Positions 1 through 12,278 of a stretch of 64,000 nucleotides of DNA are shown here, in pieces. The DNA comes from Triplophysa rosa (taxonomy: Eukaryota > Chordata > Actinopteri > Cypriniformes > Nemacheilidae): the NCBI RefSeq assembly GCF_024868665.1, contig NC_079898.1:17976403-18040402 (forward strand), read 5' to 3'. A model generated the notes under the pieces. The model saw only the letters and a list, made by a program, of their open reading frames with translations, was not told where the DNA came from and did not search any database. Each line of letters starts with the position of its first letter. The stretch's first letter is position 1. The translations under genes and the position numbers were made by a program.

Positions 1-1471
1 ATTATAATGGATTACTGGTGGATCTTAAAAATATTTGTTTTGTCTGTCTCTCTGTATGGGCGGTTGCTGTTGAATTTGCGCAATTATGATTTATTACTTC
101 TCAGTTCTCAGAATAAATGTATCTTTGTTGTATATACTGTACATATTTTTTGAATATAGTAACTTAAGCTGGCTGTGGAAAAACAAAAAGTGAAAAACAA
201 AAGTGTCCATGTTGCAGGGGAGCAGTGGGAAACATTTTTACGTTATCTGAACTCATAGTCAACTAAAGTACATATCTTTCAGTTATAAGAAACATTTATA
301 TGAGTTAAATCTGTATCTGTACTATTAATAGACTCAATAATAGACAAGAAAAAATAGATCATAAAATCCAGTACAACACAAGAAATCAGAGTGGCTGATG
401 AGATGACATTAACCTACAATATCAGAACACACTTCAAATAATAATACCATTGGTTTAATATTTACTAATGTTATTATTTTTAACATTGGAGTACATGTCA
501 TCAACACTTTTACTTAATCCTCCAGAATTTGTTAATTCAAGAAATGTTAATATTGATTCTTGCGACATTTTCCGTCAGTCTCACTTACTGACAATATGAA
601 TTGTGGTGGCAGGGGCGTAGCCAGAACTTTTTTTTAGAGGTGGCCAGGTAAGACCCAATGATTTTATTAGGGTGACCAAAAAATCCTTAGAGACAGAAAT
701 TCTTTAACTTCTACTGTAATTTACACCAATTCTTCATTACACATAGTTTGTTGGTCAAAAACATACACAAAGAACGTAAAGTAAACAATTTATTTGCAAT
801 GCTTTCATGTGCTAACATTATTTTAAAATAATTTGCTAGCGATCATTTGCAGTAAGTTAGCATTTTGTATAGAAAATAAACATTGCAGTACCCCAGCTTA
901 AACTTTCGCGAAAATGTAATTAATGAATGAAATCCAGTTAAACAAGACTGAATTTACTGACCTGATCCTTCTGCTCGCGATGAACTTCCATGGTACACAG
1001 ACAGTACATTACACTGTCACGAAGCCGTTAGCAGCTGATCAGCTATAGCGCTCAGACTGTTTGCATCAGTGCATCAGTGTATGACATCATATTAACGCGA
1101 GAGTAATGTTCTCGCGTTACTTTCAGTGCATACGCTAAATGATCTGCACAGCACTCCGTAAACTCCGACACACATCTTAAAACTACTTCGCACAACAGGG
1201 GTGGCCAGATAGGTGACCATCCATCATTCAGGGGTAGCCGTGGCCACCCATGGCCACCATGTAGCTACGCCCCTGTGTGGTGGCACCCATTTTTTACAGT
1301 TTCAAATTGATATGCATAATAAATACTATTTCCATTTGTATAGTCAGTGTTTAAAACAGTGCACAACACGACAAAGTGCAGAAAGTACACAAAAATTATG
1401 GTTTGAGAGAAACTGGTAGAAAAATAAATGAAATGTCAAAGATAAAATATACAAGTGTATTATCTCTGCAG
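1..1471. other. spock2 intron (5' part of gene outside window)
   Basis: AT-rich sequence upstream of the first visible spock2 exon. Apart from the hAT element at 610-1275 I see no gene or conserved coding segment here. Confidence 0.7.
610..1275. mobile_element. Non-autonomous hAT-type DNA transposon in a spock2 intron
   Basis: A 666-bp element with short terminal inverted repeats (CAGGGGCGTAGC at the left end, GCTACGCCCCTG at the right end) and a perfect 8-bp target duplication, TGTGGTGG, at 602-609 and 1276-1283. The 8-bp duplication and CAGGG ends are typical of the hAT superfamily. No transposase frame is present. A short internal palindrome around TAACGCGAGA lies near 1092-1120. Confidence 0.88.
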
Positions 1472-1613
1472 ATGTGGATACCACTAAAGATCCGTGCCAG
1501 AAGGTGAAGTGCAGCCGACACAAGGTTTGCGTTGCCCAGGGCTACCAGCGTGCTGTGTGCGTCAATCGCAAGAAGTTGGAGCACAGGTGAGCCCTTCAGT
1601 TACAAGACAAGAC

Positions 1614-1661
<48 letters not shown>

Positions 1662-4600
1662 CCTATACAGGATCAGAAAAGTATGAGTAAATTATTACAT
1701 TGGGTGAATTATCCCTGCATTTACTGCACAGTGTAAAGAAGAGAACTGAGACATGGTAGTACAAAAATACAAAATTTACAAGACATGTGAGTGTGTTTGT
1801 ATGTAGGGGGGAGTGAAAGAAATACTTCATACTGTTTGCAGTTGATTCATCAGAGTGGATTGTTTATGGATGGCGATAAATGGCAGTTTTGAAATATAGT
1901 GTAGCGTATAATGTCTAGAATAGAGTATATAAGTAGATTTTACTTGCACGTAATCTTTTCATCAACACTTTTATTGAATTTATTGATCTTTTAATATCTT
2001 CTATTGATCTTTTATGAAAGTGTACAAAGGTAAATCTGAGTTGGTCAACAACCTATTTAAAATCACATTCATATTCTTTGTGACATTACTTGTGTCACTG
2101 AACATGTATTTTAATGATAATCCTGAATGAAGATAGAAAAGCAAAGAGAAATAATTTTTAGGAAACCTCAATTGAGCAATCCCTTTATTTCCAGATAAAA
2201 AACAACTTAATATGGAAAAGAATCGGACACATACTGTACTGTACATCTGGTGTCATATTTAACACCGACAAAAAAGCCATGTGTTGTCTGATTGTAAGGT
2301 ACACGGTTTGCGTCCCTTGGCGGTTTTTTAGTAACTGAAGCTGAACATGTTCCAAAGACCATTCCTTAGAGGTTTTCTCTTTGTACTGTACAAATCCATA
2401 CAGACAACATGTAATGTTACCTGCACTGAAAAAAAACTGGCTAATTATAGCTCGCCCTGTTCTTTGACTGACAAATACCCAGCTATTCCCCAGTTTTAGT
2501 TTAATATATGTATTATTGTGTGTTAGGTTAAAGCAGCAGGTCATAAAGCAGCAGCAGGAGAGCAGCTGTAAGCCCTGCCCGGTGTCCTCTGCTGGCCCAG
2601 TTTGCGGTTCTGATGGACACAACTACGCCTCTCAGGTACTGCACACCGCACATATGCTTCCTTTCACCTTTCCTTTCAGCTCTTACACCCAGCGGATATG
2701 ATCAGTTCATTTAAATACAATTGGCTTTGCTGCAGTTTGTGCTCTGTTCTGGTTTGCGCTCGTTTCTGAATTTCAAAACCATGGGCATTGTTAGAAATAA
2801 CTGCATATTTCCATCTTGTGTGCATGATTTTCTGTGTGACTCACAGATCAATCTGCTTGAGCAATATGGGTAATGGTCTCTATTGTATTCTGTACCGTGG
2901 CCCTTGACATCTTCAGAAATCAAAGAATTGCCTGAGAACATTCAGGGTGCACTGAGATGAAAGGGCCATTCTGTTGAATTATGTATTATCTCTATTATAC
3001 CTATTTTTGACCTTGTGATTGAAGAAATGAAGGTTGACTACAGCTTCTCTTTAATGGAGATATCATGTTTGAATGAGCGATTTTCGGACATCTTTAAAAG
3101 TAATTGTTTTGTATCTGAGCTATAATTCATTTCTCTGAACTGGGGCATGTGACACTGGACAGGTGTTATATGAACAGTGCTTATTCTTTGTGTTGTGTGT
3201 GTGCACCTGTGAATCAGTGCAAACTGGAGCACCAGGCATGTCTCACCGGGAAGGAGCTGAAAGTAAGATGTGCTGGTCTCTGCCCCTGTACCGCCACTGT
3301 GGCACCTTCTACAGACGCGGACAGCAAACATGGTATCAACCTGCCACACACTGCAATATGCACCTGAAGAACATGATGTAAAAAAGGAATAACCTACTGA
3401 ATTGCAAGAGTACAATAAAAAGCTCATTCTTTTAAATTCACATGATCATATTTTGATGACAAAGACTGCTGCAGTGCAGTTGCCTCTTTTCACGTCCTCG
3501 GAGCAGTTTGCAGCTCCACCTAACAAAAGTTTTATTGATTTATCAACACACTCTCCGCTCTGCGTCTTTCTTTTCATTCTGTAGATGTGCTGACTTTTGA
3601 TTAAGTTTGATTTATATCTGCAGTGTCCGTAGATTTTGCTTGTTAAGTTCAGAAGGGCAAAATCTGGACGCGGTTGGTTCTTCAGATTTTTTTATGCCAA
3701 CATCTGGCAACACTCTCTTATCAACCTTTTTTCACAATTTCTCTGTCTCTCTGCTCATCATTCCATAGAGAGTTGCACAGGGCAGGACCTGGCAGATCTG
3801 GGCGATCGCCTGCGGGACTGGTTTCAGCTGCTCCAAGGCAACGGGAAGCAGAACAACACAGGGAATCCTGTAGCCAGCTCTGCTTCAAGTGAGGCGCTAA
3901 TGTCCACTTACGACGGCGTTATAATCTATGACATATGACAGAGTTACATATCGCTGCTGTCCTTCTGAAATCTTGTATCTGTATATTTCGTGATTTTTAT
4001 TTCTTTGCCATGAATCGATATTATTAGTCACCCTTTATCATTACCCTTAATCATTTCAAAAGTACAGCATTTATTTCATTTCCTGAAAAACAGCAAATTT
4101 GGACAACCAAGGTTTCGGAAAGACAGCAACAATGGAGAATTTAGCATATAGCAGCCTCTTATGCATACAGCAGACTACAGATGAGCTACAAGAGTATGCT
4201 GCTACTATACTAACAAGTAATAGTAAAGAATCTTAAATATTTCTTATTTAACCAACAGTTTTTCATCTGAAATTTAAATGCCAGATTTTCAATGTGTCTC
4301 AGACATTTGGACCACACTATAAAATGTATGTTCTAAGAGCCTTAAAGATGGTTTTATGATAGTTTCCAGTAATAAAACCACACTGCATTTTGCATTTAAA
4401 TGTGCCTAAGGGCCGGTATAACTCAGAGCTATTATATTTTGAATGGTTTTCATGCCTTTAGAATAAACCAATCACCAAATTGCACAGGCACCATTTTACC
4501 CCTGAAAAGCAGTTTAGTCGAATTGGGAAATGCCAGTAGCTTAAGCACTCCATTTGTTCCAACTACAAATTAAAATGCAAGTTTAATGGCACATATATGG

Positions 4601-7600
4601 CCAGATTCACCATACGCCTCATCAGTTCTCAAACTAGCTGTGAACTTGCTATGCCTCTCTTGTGGCATTGTTTCTATTATTTGCTCCTGGTTTATATTAA
4701 CGAAAGATCTCCGTTTCAGACCATTTGACATGCACATGTCATTGATCAACGACTTATTGTAGAAAATTTGGTGGCTTCATTATGAATCCCTTGTATATGT
4801 GTTGTTGAACAATGACTTGAAAACAACCAAATAAAAATAATACATTTTAACAACAATTTAAGTGGAGATTGGTTGAATTTTTACAGCTGATATTTCTGAT
4901 CTACAGTAAGGCAACTGTGGAAAATGATGTTGGCTTTCATTTGCCAGTTCAGACAATAAGAAATCACTTTGACATGTGCCTATGTGTTTCTGTACAGTTG
5001 TGGACCGGACACTTGTTGCGACCTGTAAGGACTCTATTGGCTGGATGTTCTCTAAGTTGGATACAAACAATGACTTGTATCTGGACCAAGCCGAGCTGGC
5101 CGCCATAAATCTGGACAAGTATGAAGTGTGCATACGGCCCTTCTTCAACTCCTGTGACTCTTACCGCGATGGCAAAGTTTCCACAGCCGAGTGGTGCCTC
5201 TGCTTTTGGAGAGAAAGTGAGTTTTCAATATAGCCACTGAACTTAAACATATTTAAATGACTTTTGCTTGTGCAAAATTAACAAAACAGCTTGAACTTCT
5301 CTTAGCAAAATGTACATTTGTGGTATGACTGTGGAATTGCAGAACAAATCATTGAATTAAGCTTGGATAGGAGAAACATTGCAACATCGGGAAAATGAGG
5401 CACTTCAGCTTTAAACCCAACTAACTGGGATGGTTGCCTTGGCATTGCACATTTGTGCCCTGCACCCTGCTGGGTAGTGACACGGTCCACAGTTTGCTCT
5501 GCTTGGTTATATCAGCGTGACAGAAGGGGGACACATGGCTGAATGTCAGTGCCAGCACAAGTCCGTGTCTGAGCACGTTGAACACAGAGTTTCAGACAGT
5601 TGGGAGTTTAAAATCTGAAATTATGTTTGAGTTTGGTTTGAGGGGGCTGTTTGGTTTCCATTACGAAGACTTAAGAGATTTTGCCCGCATAGACTCGGCT
5701 GGTAGTGCAGAATGTGTATTTTACGTAGTGCTCACTGGACTGACGTTAAACATACTAGTGTAGAGCTTTAGGAAAATCCATCTATCTATGGGCAGAGTTT
5801 TTAAAACGCACGTCAGTAACTCATTCGGTTTGCACTGGATTCAACTTAATTGGTTTTCTAAATATAATCAAACATTGAAAGGGGGGAATTGAAGCATATG
5901 TGGGATGTTTGGATTACTGTAATCCAGAGCTTTCATTTCCTTCAAACGCTCTCTCTCGCAAGCCCTTTGACTAGAATACGAGAGATGAGGGAGTCAGCGA
6001 GCGGGAGTTGACCTTTAACTGTTTATGGTATGCGGCAAGTGTAATTTGGAGTATTTATTCGAGTAGATACGTAAGTCTTCGCTGTATGTGTGGAGGAATT
6101 GGTATTCAGCGTGTTGCTAGGGTGACTGACAGCATGTGCGCGTGCGTGTGTGTTGTCAGCGAGAGAACGTGAGTCTGTTTGCATGTGCATGTGTTTTTCA
6201 GCAACATGTTATACATATTAATGAGACTCGTCAGCAGGTGTGTGTTGCTTTGTTTGAGGAATTCCTTTGAGTTGTGCTTTGCGTGAGTGTGTGTGTGTTT
6301 ACTTAAGCCATGAAGCATGGCAAGATTCTTCACACAAACAGACATATGCTCTGCTCTGCATCTCATCGGAGGGCACAGAGCTGTATCACACACACACTGT
6401 ATCAGCTTGCCTCTTGTTTGATGTGATTCTGCTCACGATGTGGCTGGGCACTCTCATCTCTCAAGGGGAGGGCACCGTTGCTTTTGGCCTGTCACACTTT
6501 GTCTTCCCCTCGTATTTCCCCTGGTGGAAAGGAAATGGTTATTGCGGAGAGAAAACAACATCACTGTTGGTTGTTGACAGGCCGTTCAGATTCAAACTCT
6601 TTGGGACTGAAACCAGACAGGCAGTCAGAAACTCATCGCGTTTTTTAGACTTGACCTGGCCGGCCCTCACATGTAGCTGTGAAACATGATAGCTTTGCAT
6701 TTGATTCGCTGATATTCATGAACAGACTCAGTTATCACCTTGAATTAAAGTCATTCAGTTAAAGGGATTGTTCACCCAAAAATAAAATTCTGTCATGAAT
6801 TACTCACTCTCTAGTTGTTCCAAATCTGTATAAATTTCTTTGTTTGGTTGATCACAAAGAAAGATATTTGGACGAATGCTTGTAACCAAACAGTTCTTGG
6901 ACCCCATTAACTACCACAGTAGGAAAAATGACAATGGTAAAAAAAGTGCCCCAGAACTGTTTGCTGTCCTACATTCTTCAAAATATCTTCTTCTGTGTTC
7001 CAGAGAACAAAAAAACATATAAAGTAATTTTTCCTATTATGGTCGTCAATGGGGTCCAATAACTGTATGGTTATAAGCATTCGTCCAAATATCTTTCTTG
7101 AAATTGATACAGATTTGGAACGACTCGACGTTTCGGGTTAGGGTTGACAGAATTTAAATTTGAATCCCTTTAAAATATAGCACGACTAAGCCCCATATTA
7201 TGTTTGACAGAAAATGGGTTTAGAACGGCATGAGGACGAGCAAATGATGACAGAATTTTAATACTTGGGGTTGAACTATTTCCTTAAAGCATTATGAAAA
7301 CGTTTGTACATTTAGCCTCACGGCATATAAACGAAAATTGCAATATGATGCGTTTAATAACGGATGTTCATTAACTCAACCTTTCAAGATCTATCCAAAG
7401 CAAGTTATATTACTCAAAATGTAATTTACTTTCAAGAATTACATTGGAATATAACTAAAGATTATAACAATCCATTATGCCGTTTGTAAAATGTGGGTAT
7501 GTTTGGGTGTGATAGTGTGATTTGATTGTACGGCTGCACAGAGGGAAGGTCTTCTATAATGCTACCTCATCGGGGAGATGGTGGGAGAGCTCGTGTGAAG

Positions 7601-9448
7601 CGTTTGTCTGGAGGAGATTAGCGCCGGCTCTTTCCCCTAAAGGCACAGATTGTTTTTCTTCCTCAGAGCCTCCCTGCCTGGCTGAGCTAGAGAGAATCCA
7701 AGTGCAAGAGGGAGCCAAAAAGAAACCGGGTAAGAATGAACGCTCCGCTGAGACTCTCTGTGCTATCTCAGGAAAAACAAGTGAAGGTGTGAGGGAGAGG
7801 AAAAAAAGATTTAGACGAAAGCACCTGAGGCTATACGTGCAGAATGTATACCGCTAGAAGATTGAGAATGATGAAGGTCAATATAATAAAAAAGAGAGGC
7901 AGAGAATAAAAGTGAGTTATTTAACAGATGATAAGCACGGGGCTGGGATTAGTTTAGAATCAGGTGTGGGGATTAGAGCGGGGCTCCTGGCAGTGGGCAG
8001 CGCTGCGTGTTGGGCTGCATCGCTCCTAGGACTCTCCAAGGACACGCTGCAGATGCATCAGCCAATCAGAATCAGGGAAAATGCAAAAGCACCCGACGCC
8101 TCAGAAAAAACAGCAATGTATACAATAAACACAAGTATTTCATCTTTATTTTGAAAGCTTCACTTGCGTATAAAATCACCTCAAAACAAGAATATAATCA
8201 TTTTCAATCTTTATTTTATAGAAATAAGGTATTTTGATAGCATGTCTGCATTGCAATAGAAGATAATGGCAAATAGTCCAGAATGTATGTGCATGATCGT
8301 TTTTTGCCATTTATGCTAAAATTATGTAAAAAAAATACTAATATGCATATACATTTATACAGTAGGTAAGGGTTAAAGGTCTTGTTTTTGTTTAGTCAAT
8401 TTGCAATAAAAGCCATAGCATTAAAAAAAACATTTGCTCATGGTGATGTCATCACACCTTGAATGAAACAAACTGGTCACTATATTGAACTATATACATC
8501 CTGCATTTCAACCCATGCGTTGAGATACTGCAGACAGAAACCCCAGCCTTCAACCCTCACCAAGGTTACATTTTCTGCATTACAATGAGAATTGTCACTT
8601 GGGTCTGTCACATGATTTATAGCCAGCAATATGCAAACTAGTTTGTAGTGTCACGCATGACGCAACGCTTATTTAATACCCAATTTTCACCCAAAAACAC
8701 ACTTTTTAAAACGTGCATGTGTGGTTTTTGCTATTTTAGATACATACATACCCAGCTGTGATGAGGACGGCTTTTACAGGAGACTGCAGTGTGATAAGAG
8801 TAGAAGGGAGTGCTGGTGTGTGGACCAGCATGGAGGAGAGTTAATGGGCTCTAGAATCCATGGCAACCCCGACTGTGGTAAGCACAAGCGCATACGCGCT
8901 CGTACGCACGCATATACACACACAGGGAGGACAATACTCCTTCTGTAGCTTAGGGATTAGATCCACAAGAACATCAGTCACCCATCTGACAGAAGACCAA
9001 GTGCTACATTCATTAGGCCAGGTTCATTTCCATTCCAAAAGAGCAGTTGTCTCGCTGAAATAAAGGTCTGTAAGATTAATCACTTCTGGCTGTGTCTGAC
9101 CGGCAGGTGATAAAACAAATCCCCTGACTGGACATAAAATAGCGATTAAAAAAACGCAATGTCAAAGTCACACCTTCTGTCTGCCTTTTGTTTACACGCC
9201 GACTTCGATTTAGAGGTTTTTCACACGTAAATTGCTCAGTTTGCACATATGGCTTATCATAACACCATGCACGTATCAATGAATCACTCTTTTTCTCTTC
9301 AGATGAGGTGGTTACGTACTCGGGCGATTTCGGGAGCGGGCTCGGATGGGAAGATGAGGAAGAGAAGGAGGCGGAGGAGAACGGCGAGGAGGCCGAGGAA
9401 GAAGAAGGGGAGGTTGGGGAGATCGATGACGGTGGATACATTTGGTAG
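1472..9448 (+). CDS. spock2: Testican-2 (SPOCK2), 3' eight coding exons; 5' exons lie upstream of the window
   Basis: Secreted extracellular-matrix proteoglycan of the BM-40/SPARC/testican family. Coding exons: 1472-1586, 2527-2635, 3218-3332, 3769-3888, 4998-5216, 7667-7729, 8740-8877, 9303-9448. All have GT-AG borders and matching phases, giving about 341 codons. In order: a Cys-rich segment beginning DPCQKVKCSRH; a Kazal-like/follistatin segment (CKPCPV, VCGSDGHNY) split by the second intron; the extracellular calcium-binding domain with SIGWMFSKLD and two EF-hand loops (DTNNDLYLDQAE and DSYRDGKVSTAE); a thyroglobulin type-1 domain with the CWCV motif; and an acidic tail ending DDGGYIW. 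The tail holds the Ser-Gly pairs (SGDFGSG) that carry glycosaminoglycan chains in this family. The acidic Glu-rich tail and the GGYIW end point to SPOCK2 rather than SPOCK1 or SPOCK3. Signal peptide and N-terminal exons are missing because the window starts inside an intron. Exon 7667-7729 codes for only about 21 residues. Confidence 0.95.
1615..1660. repeat. (CT)n microsatellite
   Basis: Uninterrupted CT dinucleotides for roughly 40 bases, about 30 bp after the donor of the spock2 exon ending at 1586. Confidence 0.95.
6759..7287. mobile_element. TTAA-ended MITE in a spock2 intron
   Basis: The left end TTAAAGGGATTGTTCACCC and the right end, read on the other strand, beginning TTAAGGAAATAGTTCAACCCC form a long imperfect inverted repeat. 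Inner TTCTGTCAT/ATGACAGAA segments also pair. A second, inverted end-like segment (GAATCCCTTTAAA near 7160-7175) suggests nesting or recombination between two copies. The same family occurs at 29351-29686. This terminal sequence is common in cyprinid genomes. No coding capacity. Confidence 0.75.
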
Positions 9449-11435
9449 AACGTAACAGAATTTCCGCCTTACTCAACGTAGCTTTCTGTGGCCCATCGCT
9501 ACAGAGGCAGCTCTATCTTCTGACATTAAATGGTGGACACTGGAGGGTCGATCATCTTTATACTGCACTCCAAACAGCATCGAGTTAGGGAGGGGGTGGG
9601 GAGGGCTCGCTGATTAGTGTTAGCTGTAGTGAGATTATGGTATAACGGCAAAGAGTTTTAAATTATTGGGCTTATGACTACTTGTGAACCATCATATTAT
9701 TTGTTGAATCGGTGAATCAGTCTTTAGCATCCGCAAACACAAGCTCTAGGCGGTTGATAGGTGTGATGTGATACGTTCTTATGCAAGTCTAATTAAAACA
9801 TACTTTTATCACTATACACTTGGAAATTCTACCTGTAATTTTAAATAGTTTGAGGTACGGATCTGACTTTTTAAAGAATGTACTGCTTCATTAGACCTTC
9901 TGTCAACCATTGTTCTGTCCAACGGCTTTGGCTTTTTGAGACTGCTTTTGTAATGTCTTTGCTCTTAGAGTTCATGTAAATTGCAAGTTTCTATGTCCTC
10001 ACGATGATTAAGAAATAACTCTAGAGCTAAGACTGTTACCCTCTTCCATCATCATCGTCCATGTAAGATCTGAACAAAATCAGTTTCTGTATCTGTAATA
10101 CTAACACTTTGCATTAAGCAGCCATGAAGTACATTTAGTCATAAACATTTTAAGATTATCAGTTTATTTGATCTTATATGATGCATTTCTCTCACAAACT
10201 ACAACAGATTTTAGCCTGTTTGCCAGAAATACACAATGCACTTCTACAAGATCCTGATCCTGGTCCTAAAGGCACTGTTTTTTCTCTCTTTTGTGTAATA
10301 ATCCAACCGAAACCAGAGCCAGGCGACGCATTATATTTTCATGTAAACTACGTCTCAGTGCAGTAGCTTTCTCTCCCACAAACCCTGACGACCAAATCAT
10401 TGTATTCTCTTTTGAAATGCACAGTAATAAATCCTGAGAAATGTGCTCTTTGGTTTCATATTTCTATCGTAATAGAATTTGCTTATACTTCACTAGGTCA
10501 GGCTGTAATACGGTGCCTCGGAGGCGACGTGGCTATTATAACCAGGCAGTATATGGATGAACAGGAGTCAGGAATGAGCTTTGGAAAATGCAATCTGACA
10601 TATTCCCCTTTATATACCCAAAGGGACCAATCTGTCTTTGCAGATGTCTTCTAATCAGATCTTCCCATCATTTGCAGTGAAAGATGAGTTAGCTGTAATG
10701 TTACGAGGTGTAAATCTTGTGCCGCGAGGATTTATAATCTAGGTCCAAATTTATAAACTAAGACCAAGTATAACAGGAACCTTGCTTGTGTAAAACACTT
10801 TAAGTATCTCTTTGTGCATCTATGAGGAAAACATTTTCGCTTTGGAATCAAAGTAGCTAGCTGGCTTTACAGACTTTCTTTATTCCACTAGTGTCGAGTC
10901 TCAACTCGCTATAGCACATGAATTGTAAAACGTGTATGAGTTATACTCGGTCTGGTATGCTAATTTACTCCGACGCGCTTTCTGAGCTCCAAATAGGGAA
11001 GGGGGAAATGCATTTGATATGGTAACATCCAAACAAGTAAACATATTCATCAACGTACCGCTGCTTTTCGTGCCGAATACAAATCCTCTAAAAAATAGAA
11101 ATGTCAAAAAGACAAAGTTTGGGGATATTTAAATTACATCTGGATTACCAGATAGCATCTCTGGTTTGTTTGGGTGGAAAAACGGCCTACTCATTAAAAG
11201 TCAATTGTGAATGTTCTGATGTCTTGCTCATCAGTGTACAGGAGTCTGCTAACAGTGATGTTATGCCACTTGGACTAGTGTATGATTGTATTGTACTGTA
11301 CATGCCATTATTATTGTAAATACTTGGATTTTACGGAAAACGTTCTATTTGCGCTGAGTTGCAGTATATTTGCATTTAGTTGCATGTTTCTTTGTCTGAG
11401 TGTCATTCTTGCCTGAATATGATTAAAGGCTCTGG
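9449..11435 (+). other. spock2 3' UTR (probable)
   Basis: About 2 kb without coding signal follows the spock2 stop codon. No AATAAA stands out. An ATTAAA variant at 11422-11427 is the best candidate polyadenylation signal. The 3' end is therefore approximate. Short open frames here show no recognisable similarity. Confidence 0.5.
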
Positions 11436-12278
11436 GCCCTAAACGCGTTTCCTTTCTTCTCCTTATTACTCACAAGACTGCGTACATACCATGTTTTGGC
11501 AATTTGAAAATACAGTGAAAATAACCAAAGGCTGAATGGTTTTAAAGACACACAAGTCTTGAAGTGGGTTCAAATAATTTAGTGGCAAAAAATATATATA
11601 AATCCATTTTAATAGAAGTCATAAGTTAACATAAGAAACATCTTTCAACTACACACTTGATGTCATACAGGGAATTAAAGAGTCCTTAACATCATAATAG
11701 AATCTGCATTAGGTCTAAATTATGATACTGCATATTACTGATCTTGTGTGGTATCCTGCTCTGATCTATTGGAATGGCTAGAAATCAATCAGAAAACATA
11801 CATTTTTTCAGGTTTTAATTTGGTTATCTATTTGGAATAATTTAGTACTTAAATGACAAATGTAAAATATATTACTGTGGCCATAAACAGCGGAATTACA
11901 ACACACTAACAGGTAATTAAACATGGCATAAATTAAAGCTGCTTCTCCCAGCGATCATAAAATACTTTGTTAATGTGCTAATATTTGCTATAAAATTACT
12001 AAAAAAATCAATTTTAGATGTGCAGGTATTCAAGCAGGATTTATATGTGAATGTTTAAATCATTCAAGCCCTTTTTTCTGAGTCAAGCTGTTGAGCCCAA
12101 TGTCTACCCATGCACTACATGTCTTTTCCAGGAATACAAACCTGAAAAACAGCATTTATGTTGTTGTTATACTGCTAGGAAACTTTATCACATTCTTCCA
12201 ACTTCGAAGCATTGATTATTTTCACTCCTGATTTCATTTTCAAATGTCTTGTACAATTACATGAATTGATGAGAATAA
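11436..12278. other. Convergent intergenic stretch, spock2 and tysnd1 3' ends
   Basis: AT-rich sequence between the tails of two convergent genes. It probably includes the tysnd1 3' UTR read on the minus strand, but I could not fix its poly(A) site. Minus-strand ATTAAA candidates lie near 11606 and 11812. No other feature seen. Confidence 0.5.

Noticed and set aside
2185..2622. 145-codon minus-strand open frame
   Set aside because: It overlaps the spock2 Kazal exon on the opposite strand and shows no domain or conserved pattern.
6106..6689. Frames of 95 and 140 codons in a spock2 intron
   Set aside because: CA/GT-rich sequence without recognised similarity or exon borders.
7522..7857. 111-codon plus-strand frame around the short spock2 exon
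   Set aside because: Only 7667-7729 is conserved with testicans; the rest is intron read-through on both sides.
9076..9441. Ser/Pro-rich minus-strand frame
   Set aside because: Antisense shadow of the Glu-rich spock2 C-terminal exon.
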